DNA of 7,383 nt from Desulfurococcales archaeon (GCA_027016915.1 JALURJ010000337.1:1-7383), one strand, 5' to 3'; positions 1-6,264 are shown, numbered from the stretch's first letter. Numbers and translations: made by a program. Notes: a model not told the origin generated them from the sequence alone.

Positions 1-317
1 CAGGGCACTGGGTCATCCTCTCGGCCAAGCACGGGTTCCTCCGCCCCGAGGACCTGGTGCCGGGGCCATACAATGTCTCCTTCAAGGACCCCCGCACCCG
101 CCCCATAAGGGTGGAGGAGCTCAGGCTCCAGGCTTTGAGGATGGGGCTCCACAGGTACGAGAAGGTGGTGGTGCTGGGGGGCAGAGTCTACGCCGACGTG
201 GTTAGGGAGGTTTTCCCCGGCAAGAAGGTTTGCGCACCCCTAGAGGGGAGGCCCATAGGCAGGGCGCTGAGCCTCCTGAAGAGGGCTGTGGAGACGGGGA
301 AGCCATTCAAATGCTAG
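1..317 (+). CDS. DUF6884-like protein, 3' part only (5' end outside window)
   Basis: The reading frame is open from base 3 to the TAG at 315-317 and gives 104 residues of the C-terminal part of a protein. The first visible residues, GHWVILSAKHGFLRPEDLV, then a PYNVSF turn, match the 'W-[VI]-L-S-A-K-[HY]-G-[LF]' and 'PY' pattern that I associate with DUF6884-type proteins. Further on there is a predicted beta strand (KVVVLGG), a helix, and a C-terminal APLEGRPIGRALSLL segment also seen in that family. The biochemical role of the family is unknown to me; the core looks like a small Rossmann-like alpha/beta fold. A GTG at 57 could be called as a start, but the conserved SAKHG motif lies before it, so the gene begins upstream of the window. 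Its last 11 nt overlap the end of the convergent gene. No transmembrane segment is visible. Confidence 0.75.
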   Translation, partial: GHWVILSAKHGFLRPEDLVPGPYNVSFKDPRTRPIRVEELRLQALRMGLHRYEKVVVLGGRVYADVVREVFPGKKVCAPLEGRPIGRALSLLKRAVETGKPFKC

Positions 318-1281
318 CTCCAGAGCCCTCGCCCTGGCCAATGGCGTAGGTCAGCGTGTAGGCGGTAGCCACTGCGGTCAGGGTTGAGAGAGCCGCCATT
401 AGGGGCTCACTCTCCACCCCAAGCGCTATGAGTGCTAGGAGGGCTCCTCCTGTCAGGATCACCGCGGGGGCCCCGGCGCCGGCCTCGGCTGCCAGCCTGT
501 AGAGCCCGTAGGCCAGCGTTCCGAGGATCACCGCCAGTGCTGCAGCTACCGCTACAGTGTTGGCGAACACGTTGTGGAGGGCGTTGCGGGAGGCTAGGCT
601 TAGGGCTTCTGTACTGGGGCTGTAGGCGAACCAAACCCTGTAGATCCATGCTGGAAGCCTCAGCGAGGCCACGAGGTAGTAGAAGTAGAGGGTGTAGAGC
701 AGCCTCCACCTCCCGGGGTCCAGGAGCCTTCCAAGCCCCTCCTCCTCGGCTAGCCCTGCGAAGCTCCTCGCGGTGAGGAACGTGCGGGCCTCGATCCAGG
801 CGGCGACGAACGCCGCGGTCTCTATTAGGAGTGCGGGTGAGTGGTAGAAGACGTAGAGGTCTCCCCAGTGGCCCAGCTGGGCTGCGTAGCTCCAAAGCCC
901 CACGGGGTAGAGCCTTGTGGAGAGGGGGAATAGCGCCATCAGCCCCACGCTGTCGAGGGAGTCTAGGAGGACGTGGCTCCACTGGCCTGCGAGGAAGCTG
1001 AGCGCGGCCCTGCCAGCGTAGCTTCGCCCCATCCTGCCCCTGAGGGCCGTGTAGATCAGGGCCGAGACGAGGAGGCCGAAGAACAGGGTGTGGGTAACGC
1101 CCAGCCCTACGCCTCTGTGCTGCTGCACCGGTATCCAGCCGGACTCTATGAAGAACTTGGTGAATACGTCGGGCGAGACGCTTCCGAACAGCATCCAGGC
1201 CAGCAGAACCCTGCGTTTAAGCAGGGCCTTGAAGGCGTAGGGCTCAAGGTCGTGGGAGAACCAGCACAATCCCCTCCCCAC
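307..1281 (-). CDS. YdjM-type membrane-bound metal-dependent hydrolase homologue
   Basis: A 324-residue multi-pass membrane protein. The N-terminal half carries the motifs of the YdjM / LexA-binding membrane hydrolase family: SPDV (Asp38), GVTHTL (His64), and GQWSHVLLDSLDSVG with His103 and Asp107, followed by a 'LFPLS' stretch. These His/Asp residues are the presumed metal ligands, by analogy with the family; substrate unknown. About 160 further residues (roughly 165-324) add four or more likely hydrophobic helices (around 196-215, 235-262, 272-290, 294-315), making it longer than the short bacterial YdjM-like proteins. The GTG start at 1279-1281 is chosen because a TATA-like CTTTATTT is centred about 24 nt upstream and there is no Shine-Dalgarno sequence, which fits a leaderless transcript. 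An ATG at 1283-1285 is out of frame. It ends in TGA inside the tail of the convergent DUF6884-like gene. The family call is fairly sure; enzymatic activity is not. Confidence 0.75.
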   Translation of the reverse strand: MGRGLCWFSHDLEPYAFKALLKRRVLLAWMLFGSVSPDVFTKFFIESGWIPVQQHRGVGLGVTHTLFFGLLVSALIYTALRGRMGRSYAGRAALSFLAGQWSHVLLDSLDSVGLMALFPLSTRLYPVGLWSYAAQLGHWGDLYVFYHSPALLIETAAFVAAWIEARTFLTARSFAGLAEEEGLGRLLDPGRWRLLYTLYFYYLVASLRLPAWIYRVWFAYSPSTEALSLASRNALHNVFANTVAVAAALAVILGTLAYGLYRLAAEAGAGAPAVILTGGALLALIALGVESEPLMAALSTLTAVATAYTLTYAIGQGEGSGASI

Positions 1282-1300
1282 CCATGGAGGGCTAGGCCAG

Positions 1301-1308
1301 AAATAAAG
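1301..1308 (-). promoter_or_regulatory. TATA-like box of the YdjM-type gene
   Basis: Read on the minus strand this is CTTTATTT in a GC-rich surround, centred about 24 nt before the GTG at 1281. That spacing suggests transcription starts at or next to the start codon (leaderless mRNA). Inferred from spacing and composition only. Confidence 0.4.
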
Positions 1309-1357
1309 AAGTATCGTTGGCCCGGAATCCCGGAACCGGTGCCTGAGGGCTCATGTG

Positions 1358-1372
1358 ATTAAAGCTATTATT
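1358..1372 (+). promoter_or_regulatory. Candidate promoter of the HepT-MntA fusion gene
   Basis: An A/T-rich stretch (ATTAAAGC, then CTATTATT) interrupts the GC-rich divergent intergenic region. With the first octamer as TATA box, transcription would begin near 1385-1390, leaving a leader of about 10-15 nt that still includes the GAGGAG Shine-Dalgarno. The second octamer would give an almost leaderless RNA. I cannot decide between them. Confidence 0.35.
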
Positions 1373-1390
1373 GGCGGGCCCACAGAGATA

Positions 1391-1400
1391 TTGAGGAGCT
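1391..1400 (+). promoter_or_regulatory. Ribosome binding site of the HepT-MntA gene
   Basis: TTGAGGAGCT directly precedes the ATG at 1401. GAGG lies 4 nt before the start and is complementary to the CCUCC of the archaeal 16S rRNA 3' end. This supports ATG 1401 as the true start. Confidence 0.5.
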
Positions 1401-2165
1401 ATGAGGCTTAGAAGGCTTACCAGCCTTGCTCAACAGTATTATAGGGAGTTTGTAGCGGCTCTGGAAGACTACCTGGCTGGGCGTGAACGCGTCTATGCCG
1501 TAGAAAGGCTGGTTCAGCTCCTTGCACAGGCGATCCTAGATTACGCGGCTCTCCTGGCCTCCCGTGAGAGCGGCGTTAAGCCTGACACGTACAGAGGGCT
1601 CGCCAGGTTTCTCTCAGAGAAACTGAATCTAGAGCCTGATGAGAGGAGATTCCTGGAAGGGCTCGCCGGCTTCAGGAACATACTGGTACACATGTATGTT
1701 GATATAGACCCGGAGCTTGAACTCGAGGCGTTCAGGGAGATCCAAGAGACGATGCCGGGTATTATCGAAAGGCTTGCCAAATCCTCTCGGGAAGACCCCT
1801 GCCTTGCCGATGTCGTGGAGAGGCTTGAGCGGCTGGGAGATAGGCTTGGGCTGAGATACATAGTTGTTTTCGGCTCCTTGGCGACGAGGGGTTGCGGCAA
1901 AGATGTGGATCTTGCTGTGAAGCTGGGGAGGAGGCCTCGCAGCCTCCTTGAAGTGGGGAGGCTTCAGACCATTTTTGAGGATGAGCTGAAGACCCAGGTC
2001 GATGTAGTAGTCCTGGATCTTGAAGTGACTCCGGAGATCGCCAAGACCATAGTTGACGAAGGGGTCCTAGTCTATGGTGACCCCAAAGAGTATGAGGAAG
2101 ACAAGCTTAACCTGTACAAAAAATATCTTGACGCTGTACACGGGCCTCGCCTCCAGCGGCGTTAG
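1401..2165 (+). CDS. Fused HEPN (HepT) toxin - MNT (MntA) nucleotidyltransferase antitoxin
   Basis: A 254-residue protein with two domains that are normally separate subunits of the HepT/MntA toxin-antitoxin system. Residues 1 to about 128 are a HepT (DUF86) helical bundle; the catalytic RX4HXY motif of HEPN ribonucleases is intact as RNILVHMY (Arg92, His97, Tyr99). Residues about 133-254 are a minimal nucleotidyltransferase: FGSLATRG (Gly158-Ser159), then DVD (Asp168, Asp170), and the third carboxylate in VDVVVLD (Asp201). In studied two-gene systems MntA transfers AMP groups to the Tyr of the HepT motif and so blocks the RNase; here Tyr99 would be modified within the chain or across a dimer. 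The GSx8DxD spacing is two residues shorter than the common GSx10DxD. The gene is clearly more A/T-rich than the neighbouring acetyltransferase gene (48% G+C in bases 1681-1740, counted by hand), which would fit transfer. ATG 1401 has a good Shine-Dalgarno. Domain calls are strong; toxin activity is inferred. Confidence 0.88.
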   Translation: MRLRRLTSLAQQYYREFVAALEDYLAGRERVYAVERLVQLLAQAILDYAALLASRESGVKPDTYRGLARFLSEKLNLEPDERRFLEGLAGFRNILVHMYVDIDPELELEAFREIQETMPGIIERLAKSSREDPCLADVVERLERLGDRLGLRYIVVFGSLATRGCGKDVDLAVKLGRRPRSLLEVGRLQTIFEDELKTQVDVVVLDLEVTPEIAKTIVDEGVLVYGDPKEYEEDKLNLYKKYLDAVHGPRLQRR

Positions 2166-2171
2166 GATGGG

Positions 2172-2190
2172 CCAGGCAGGCCTGGTTCTT
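2172..2190. terminator. Hairpin between convergent genes
   Basis: CCAGG-CAGG-CCTGG forms a 5-bp stem with a 4-nt loop (or 6 bp with a 2-nt loop), followed on + by TTCTT. It lies between the stop of the HepT-MntA fusion (2165) and the stop of the convergent serpin (2202), only 36 nt apart. Archaeal termination depends mostly on T-runs, and this one is weak, so the role is uncertain. Confidence 0.3.
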
Positions 2191-2201
2191 CAACCTATAA
2201 C

Positions 2202-3503
2202 CTAACCACTACTCTGCGCCGGATTTACTAGTCGCCCCACGAAGAGTATCGTACTCGTACTCCGGTCGTACAGCATGAATATGAAGGGTCTGTCTATCCT
2301 CACCTCTGGCGGCAGGGACTCCAGCACCACTATGGCTGTGGCTGCTGCCGCCTCTGTGCCCCACCTGTTGACCTCTATGTAGGCCTTATGGTACACGTTG
2401 TCTATGTATACTCCACGGCCTGCCGGAGACATTGGGGTGAAGTCTGCCTGGGGGGTGAAGGCCAGCTTCATGCCCATGTCCATGAGCTCCTTCCTCAGCG
2501 TGATGGTGGGTGTCGAGACCTTGAACTTCGGCATTGTTAGGAGCACGTACGCCCTGTTCTCCGGGCTGAAGAGCTTCTCCAGAACCCCCTCAACCCCCAC
2601 CCATGACAGGTGTTCCTCGTAGCTGCTCAGCCCCTTCTTGGGCATGAGGATGACCATGGTTATGTTGGTGCCCTTATAGGGTATGGCTACTGCCAGAAGA
2701 TCCTCGTCCTCGTACCTCTGGATCCACATTTTGCCGCTCATCATCTCGGCCTCCACGGCCTCGCCGTTCTCCAGCAGGAACTTGTCCCTGAACACCTCGG
2801 TGAAGGGCTCGAGCCAGGGGGCCTTGAAGTGGACTGCATTGGTTATCACGACCACGGTCTTGCCGGTTATGCTGCCCGGCGGCAGGAGGTTCTTGATCCT
2901 GCCGTTGGTCATGTTCTCCACCCAGCTGTTTATCAGCCTCCTCGACCCTTCAGGATCCCCTGCGAAGTCCAGGTTCCTCGCCTCAGCCCCGTAAAGGCTT
3001 CTCACTCTCTCCACATAGTCCTCGTTGAGGGGGAACATGTTGTCGGCCCAGAGGGCGTTGGCCACCCTCACGCTGGCGTTCCCCCGGGTACTCAGCATGT
3101 GTTCCAGAAGGGCCGTGTACCCCTCGAGGACCTCGTCGCCCGGAAGCCTTAGAGCCTCCCCCGCCTCCTCCCTGGTTTCGCCGCCCATGCCCTCGTAGGC
3201 TATGAGGAGAGCCGAGTATATGCTGAAGGGGGAGAATACGGTGTTCCCCGGATCCTCCCCCTCCACGTAGAGCAGCCTGTACATTTCTATAGAGAACATG
3301 TTAAGGGCCTCGACAAGCCCCTCAGCCTTCTGCGGCTCCCCTCCGGAACCCGCTGTGGACATCGTGGTTGTAGTTGTGGTGCTCATAATCTGTGTGGTTG
3401 TGGAGGGTGTTGGTCCCGCACCCCTCCCCCCTAGGAGCAGGACTCCGCCAAGCGAGATTGCTAGAAGCGCAAGGAGCAGTCCTGCAGCTACAGCCAGCCT
3501 CAT
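2202..3503 (-). CDS. Serpin (serine protease inhibitor) with N-terminal membrane anchor and Thr-rich stalk
   Basis: A 433-residue protein. Residues 2-26 are a hydrophobic signal or signal-anchor segment with no lipobox Cys; residues 31-56 are Thr/Ser/Gly-rich, probably an extracellular stalk that may carry sugars; residues about 60-430 are a full-length serpin fold. Serpin landmarks are NTVFSPFSIYSALL (87-100), NSWVENMTNGRIKNLL (192-207), VITNAVHFKAPW (219-230), the hinge GTEAAAATA (382-390) and the C-terminal DRPFIFMLYD with ILFVGRLVNP (404-413, 419-428). The Ala-rich hinge predicts an inhibitor rather than a non-inhibitory serpin. Aligned to alpha-1-antitrypsin the loop appears one residue short, so P1 is Glu395 or Ser396; P17 is Arg380, not the usual Glu. 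Start ATG 3501-3503 is chosen because GGAG lies 5 nt upstream, a TATA-like box lies about 40 nt upstream, and the hydrophobic segment then sits at the N terminus. A longer open frame to 3689 would overlap the divergent gene and has no such features. Target protease unknown. Confidence 0.9.
   Translation of the reverse strand: MRLAVAAGLLLALLAISLGGVLLLGGRGAGPTPSTTTQIMSTTTTTTMSTAGSGGEPQKAEGLVEALNMFSIEMYRLLYVEGEDPGNTVFSPFSIYSALLIAYEGMGGETREEAGEALRLPGDEVLEGYTALLEHMLSTRGNASVRVANALWADNMFPLNEDYVERVRSLYGAEARNLDFAGDPEGSRRLINSWVENMTNGRIKNLLPPGSITGKTVVVITNAVHFKAPWLEPFTEVFRDKFLLENGEAVEAEMMSGKMWIQRYEDEDLLAVAIPYKGTNITMVILMPKKGLSSYEEHLSWVGVEGVLEKLFSPENRAYVLLTMPKFKVSTPTITLRKELMDMGMKLAFTPQADFTPMSPAGRGVYIDNVYHKAYIEVNRWGTEAAAATAIVVLESLPPEVRIDRPFIFMLYDRSTSTILFVGRLVNPAQSSG
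3351..3413 (-). repeat. Low-complexity Thr-rich stalk-coding stretch
   Basis: This part of the serpin gene encodes PTPSTTTQIM followed by STTTTTTMSTA, from repeated ACN codons that read as GTTGTGG-like repeats on +. Such tracts link membrane anchors to extracellular domains in archaeal surface proteins and are prone to length change. Confidence 0.6.
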
Positions 3504-3537
3504 ACAGGCTCCCGACAGGTTGATGTGCCCCTCGTCA

Positions 3538-3550
3538 TAGATTATTCTAG
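3538..3550. promoter_or_regulatory. Shared divergent promoter core of serpin and GNAT genes
   Basis: TAGATTATTCTAG is the only A/T-rich stretch in the 73-nt gap between the serpin start (3503) and the acetyltransferase start (3577). It sits about 41 nt upstream of the serpin ATG, giving a leader of roughly 14 nt with its GGAG Shine-Dalgarno, and about 33 nt upstream of the GTG at 3577, giving a leader of roughly 7 nt. It could serve as TATA box in both directions. Inferred from position. Confidence 0.4.
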
Positions 3551-3563
3551 TTGTTCGAACAAC
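3550..3563. promoter_or_regulatory. Perfect 14-bp palindrome, candidate operator
   Basis: GTTGTTCGAACAAC is a perfect inverted repeat next to the TATA-like stretch of the serpin/acetyltransferase intergenic region. For the serpin it covers the position where BRE and upstream regulators bind; for the acetyltransferase it lies between TATA box and start. A dimeric winged-helix or similar repressor bound here could affect both genes. No regulator gene is seen in the window. Confidence 0.45.
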
Positions 3564-3576
3564 GGCTAGCCCAAGG

Positions 3577-4530
3577 GTGCTGGCCTTGCTCCGCATAGTT
3601 GAGGGATATGATGGAAGCGACGCCTCCGTCAACGTGGCTGTGGTGCGCCTGTATGAGGCGTATTGGGGCCGCGACGGCTGGGCGGTCAAGAGAATCGATC
3701 CTGGGGAGGTTTCACGGTGGTTCTCAGCGCCCGGAGGGAAAGCCCTCTTCTACCTGGGCGGGGTGCTTGTTGGCGCTGCGTGGGCCTGGACCGCTGGAGC
3801 CACGGGTTCTATCTGGCTGCTTTTCGACTGCACCCTACCCGCTGGTGCTGGGCTCCGCCTAGCCAGCTGCATGCTTGCCTGGTCCCGCCTAAGCCTGTTG
3901 GGGCGGGGCGTCCGCGGCGTCGCTGATGTCAGGTGCGGGTTCTGGCATGGCCCGGCCCACAGGGCCGTGAGGCTTGCTCTGGGAGGCTGCGGCGTCGACG
4001 TGTCGTGGGGCACCCTTATGGTCTTAGAAGGGTGGGAGCCCTTACGGAGGCCGCCTCCCAGGGGCGTCGCCCTGGAGGACTGCAGGGCTGTCGACGAGGA
4101 GGAGCTGGCCCAGCTGCTCAATGAGGCCTTCGCTGGGTATGAGTGGTGGAGCCCCCTCACCTCCGAGGATCTCCGGCAACGCCTGAACCGCAGGCAAATG
4201 CACTGCCTAGTAGCCCTCGGCGGGGAAGGCGTGCCCCTCGGATACCTGGATTTCGAGGTGTTCAGAGCCCTCGACGGCGGGGAGACTGCTGAGATAGGGT
4301 TTCTGGCCGTGAGGCCCGGCTTTCAGGGCAGAGGCGTGGGTAAGGCCCTTCTAAGCTGCGCCCTTGGGGAGCTGAGGAGCAGGGGTGTAGACCGCATTGT
4401 GGTTGACAGTGCTGCAGGCCGTGAATCCTTCTACGCGGGGCTCGGGTTCCGGGTCTACAAGAGGTGGGCCATGGTCAGGGCCCCGCTCGACTCCCTTCCA
4501 CAGGGGCTACCGACGCTGGAGAGGTTTTAA
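3577..4530 (+). CDS. GNAT family N-acetyltransferase with two GNAT-like modules
   Basis: A 317-residue soluble protein. The C-terminal module (about 162-310) is a standard GNAT fold: an acetyl-CoA-binding motif A, GFLAVRPGFQGRGVGKALL, with the Q/RxxGxG/A signature at Gln250-Gly255, and a motif B, SFYAGLGFRVYKRW (284-297). The N-terminal part (about 20-152) has the strand/helix order of a second GNAT module (WFSAPGGKALFYLGGVLVGAAWAW, then DCTLPAG and GVRGVADVRC) but no clear pyrophosphate-binding loop, so it is probably a degenerate module that shapes the acceptor site. The acceptor (amino acid, peptide or small amine) cannot be read from the sequence. GTG 3577 is the first start in frame after a TAG at 3538-3540; the TTG at 3586, preceded by GGGTG, is an alternative. 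It is G+C-rich (41 of 60 in bases 3961-4020). It is divergent from the serpin and ends 36 nt before the convergent ABC transporter gene. Confidence 0.85.
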   Translation: MLALLRIVEGYDGSDASVNVAVVRLYEAYWGRDGWAVKRIDPGEVSRWFSAPGGKALFYLGGVLVGAAWAWTAGATGSIWLLFDCTLPAGAGLRLASCMLAWSRLSLLGRGVRGVADVRCGFWHGPAHRAVRLALGGCGVDVSWGTLMVLEGWEPLRRPPPRGVALEDCRAVDEEELAQLLNEAFAGYEWWSPLTSEDLRQRLNRRQMHCLVALGGEGVPLGYLDFEVFRALDGGETAEIGFLAVRPGFQGRGVGKALLSCALGELRSRGVDRIVVDSAAGRESFYAGLGFRVYKRWAMVRAPLDSLPQGLPTLERF

Positions 4531-4531
4531 A

Positions 4532-4549
4532 CGGGCTCCGGCAGGCCCG
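4532..4549. terminator. Hairpin between convergent GNAT and ABC transporter genes
   Basis: CGGGC (4532-4536) pairs with GCCCG (4545-4549), with one extra T-G wobble and a 6-nt loop. On the minus strand it is followed by TTTAAAACC, so it best fits the end of the ABC transporter transcript. For the + strand gene the TTTTAA at its own stop codon precedes the hairpin. The T-run is short, so confidence is low. Confidence 0.3.
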
Positions 4550-4566
4550 ACTTGCATGCGGGGTGG

Positions 4567-6264
4567 CTACCGGGCTGCCACGTGCCTCTCCACTATCCTC
4601 CTGTAGGCTTCGCATCTCTGGATGAGCTCCTGGTGGGTTCCGTGGTCCACTATTCTGCCGTCGGTGATTACGTAGATTTTCTCGGCGTGTTTGAGGGCGG
4701 TTAGCCTGTGGGATATTATTATGATGGCAGTGTCGGGAAGCTCTCTCCTCAGCCTTGTTAGGGCCTGGTCTTCGGCCTCAGCGTCAAGGCTGTTTGTAGC
4801 CTCGTCTAGTATGAGTATGTCGGGTTTTCTCAGTATGGCTCGGGCCAGTGCCACCTTCTGCTTCTGGCCCTCTGATAGGTTGTCCTGGCTTATCCCTGTG
4901 TCCAGGGTGGCAAAGTCGATCCCTGCGGCTCGTGCAGCCCGTTCCAGCTCCTCCCTGGGGTGGTCTTCGCCTAGGGCCAGGTTTTCGGCTAGGGTTGCTG
5001 GTAGGATGGGTTCGCGTGCTGGCAGATAGTATATGCGTCTCCTCAGGTCCTTGAGGGAGTACTCCTTGTAGTCCTCGCCGTTGATGGTTATCCTCCCCCT
5101 GGATGGCTCATGGAACCTGAGGAGGGTTAGGGCGAGGGTGGTTTTGCCCGAGCCTATTGGGCCGACTACGCCTATGGCCTCGCCGCGCCCAAGCTTCAGG
5201 CTTACGCCGCGTAGCAGGGTCTTGCCGTCCTCCTCTACCGTAACGTTCTCGGCCACGACCCTGTTGATCCTGCCGAGAGGTTTGCCCCCTTCCAGAGGCT
5301 CCTTCTCCAGGTTTTCCAGTTCCCGGTATCTCTCCAGGTATGGGGTCATTGCTGCTAGGTTGGTGAACATGTTGGCTATGTTCATTATTGGTTCGTAGAG
5401 GTTTGGCAGCACCTGGGTGAACGCTATGATTGCTCCGACGCTGGTGTACCCTCTTATCACCAGGATACCTCCCGCTAGAAGTATGATTATTCTGAAGAGG
5501 CTGTTCAGGTAGAAGTACGACTTGTTGAAGAATATCCTGTAGAAGAGGTATCTGGCCAGGCTGCTTACCCAGCTCTGCAGGCTTTGCTCGAACCTGCGGT
5601 AGAAGTAGTGGAAGGTGCCGGTCCTCTTGATGAAGAACAGGTTGTCAACGTTGCCCTTAAGCTCCTCCACCATGCCTGAAAGCCCCTGCCTCTCCAGCCT
5701 CGAGTACCTAGCTATCCTCCCCGACGAGTATTTGTACACGGCGTAGTTGATGGGTATGAGGAGCAGCGCTGCAAGGAGTAGCTCCTTGGAGAGGGCTCCC
5801 AGCGTGTAGATCACCACTGTGAAGCCCACCACCTGCACAGCCAGGGCCGGAACCGTCCCGGCGAGGGCTGCTGCGAGATCCGGCAGGTCCGAGACAAACC
5901 TGGCCAACACGTCTCCGGCCCTAACCATGCGTAGCTTGGCCTCGTGGAGCCCCGCCATGAGCCTGGAAGACATGATGTATATGCCCTTCACGCCCAGCCT
6001 CTGCAGCAGATACTCGCCAAGGAAGCTGAGCATATAGCCTGTCACGGTGACCCCCATGAGAAGCAGGCCCAGCCTAAAGATCCTGCCATAGTGCTCCAGC
6101 ATTGTTATAGAGTCTATGAAATCCCTCATAATCATAGCTCCGAAATATGTTAGGATCGACGATGCTGCGAACATGGAAACTGTGGCTGCGGAGTCCGTGG
6201 CCAACAGCCTGGCAAACCTAAGGCTCTCCCTTAGAAGCTCCCTCACAGAGGCCAACCCAGCCAC
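4567..6264 (-). CDS. ABC exporter half-transporter (fused membrane and ATPase domains)
   Basis: A 565-residue half-transporter of the ABCB/MsbA-like exporter type, expected to work as a dimer. Residues about 20-310 form the membrane domain with six likely helices (around 27-46, 62-82, 135-155, 160-178, 255-272, 274-290). Residues about 335-565 are the nucleotide-binding domain: Walker A GPIGSGKTT (368-376), signature LSEGQ (463-467, in place of LSGGQ), Walker B ILILDE with catalytic Glu488, D-loop SLD (492-494), switch His519 in IISHR. Two usual residues are missing: the Q-loop Gln is Ala416 (YLPAREP) and no A-loop aromatic is seen before Walker A (ENVTVEEDGK). Substrate cannot be read from sequence. 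GTG 6262-6264 is chosen because a TATA-like TTTTTATG is centred about 28 nt upstream and no Shine-Dalgarno is present, which fits a leaderless mRNA. GTG at 6244-6246 is an alternative. No partner half-transporter gene lies next to it. Confidence 0.9.
   Translation of the reverse strand: MAGLASVRELLRESLRFARLLATDSAATVSMFAASSILTYFGAMIMRDFIDSITMLEHYGRIFRLGLLLMGVTVTGYMLSFLGEYLLQRLGVKGIYIMSSRLMAGLHEAKLRMVRAGDVLARFVSDLPDLAAALAGTVPALAVQVVGFTVVIYTLGALSKELLLAALLLIPINYAVYKYSSGRIARYSRLERQGLSGMVEELKGNVDNLFFIKRTGTFHYFYRRFEQSLQSWVSSLARYLFYRIFFNKSYFYLNSLFRIIILLAGGILVIRGYTSVGAIIAFTQVLPNLYEPIMNIANMFTNLAAMTPYLERYRELENLEKEPLEGGKPLGRINRVVAENVTVEEDGKTLLRGVSLKLGRGEAIGVVGPIGSGKTTLALTLLRFHEPSRGRITINGEDYKEYSLKDLRRRIYYLPAREPILPATLAENLALGEDHPREELERAARAAGIDFATLDTGISQDNLSEGQKQKVALARAILRKPDILILDEATNSLDAEAEDQALTRLRRELPDTAIIIISHRLTALKHAEKIYVITDGRIVDHGTHQELIQRCEAYRRIVERHVAAR

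Noticed and set aside
57..317. A complete small gene starting at GTG 57
   Set aside because: The conserved LSAKHGFLRPE motif lies in the same open frame before this codon, so the gene is truncated by the window edge.
407..982. A long minus-strand open frame (191 codons) rich in Arg and Pro
   Set aside because: It is a shifted-frame shadow of the YdjM-type gene, with the Arg/Pro bias typical of GC-rich shadow frames and no recognisable domain.
2610..3152. A + strand open frame of 180 codons
   Set aside because: It is antisense to the centre of the serpin domain, which carries the conserved motifs; its translation is His/Pro/Gly-rich with no family signature.
2202..3503. The serpin as a lipoprotein
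   Set aside because: No Cys occurs near the end of the N-terminal hydrophobic segment, so there is no lipobox.
3504..3689. A 62-residue N-terminal extension of the serpin
   Set aside because: It would put the hydrophobic signal segment inside the chain, overlap the divergent acetyltransferase gene and its promoter, and lacks a ribosome site; ATG 3503 has a GGAG at proper spacing.
3750..4160. A minus-strand open frame of 136 codons
   Set aside because: It is antisense to the acetyltransferase gene with Ser/Pro/Arg-rich low-complexity translation; the + frame carries the GNAT motifs.
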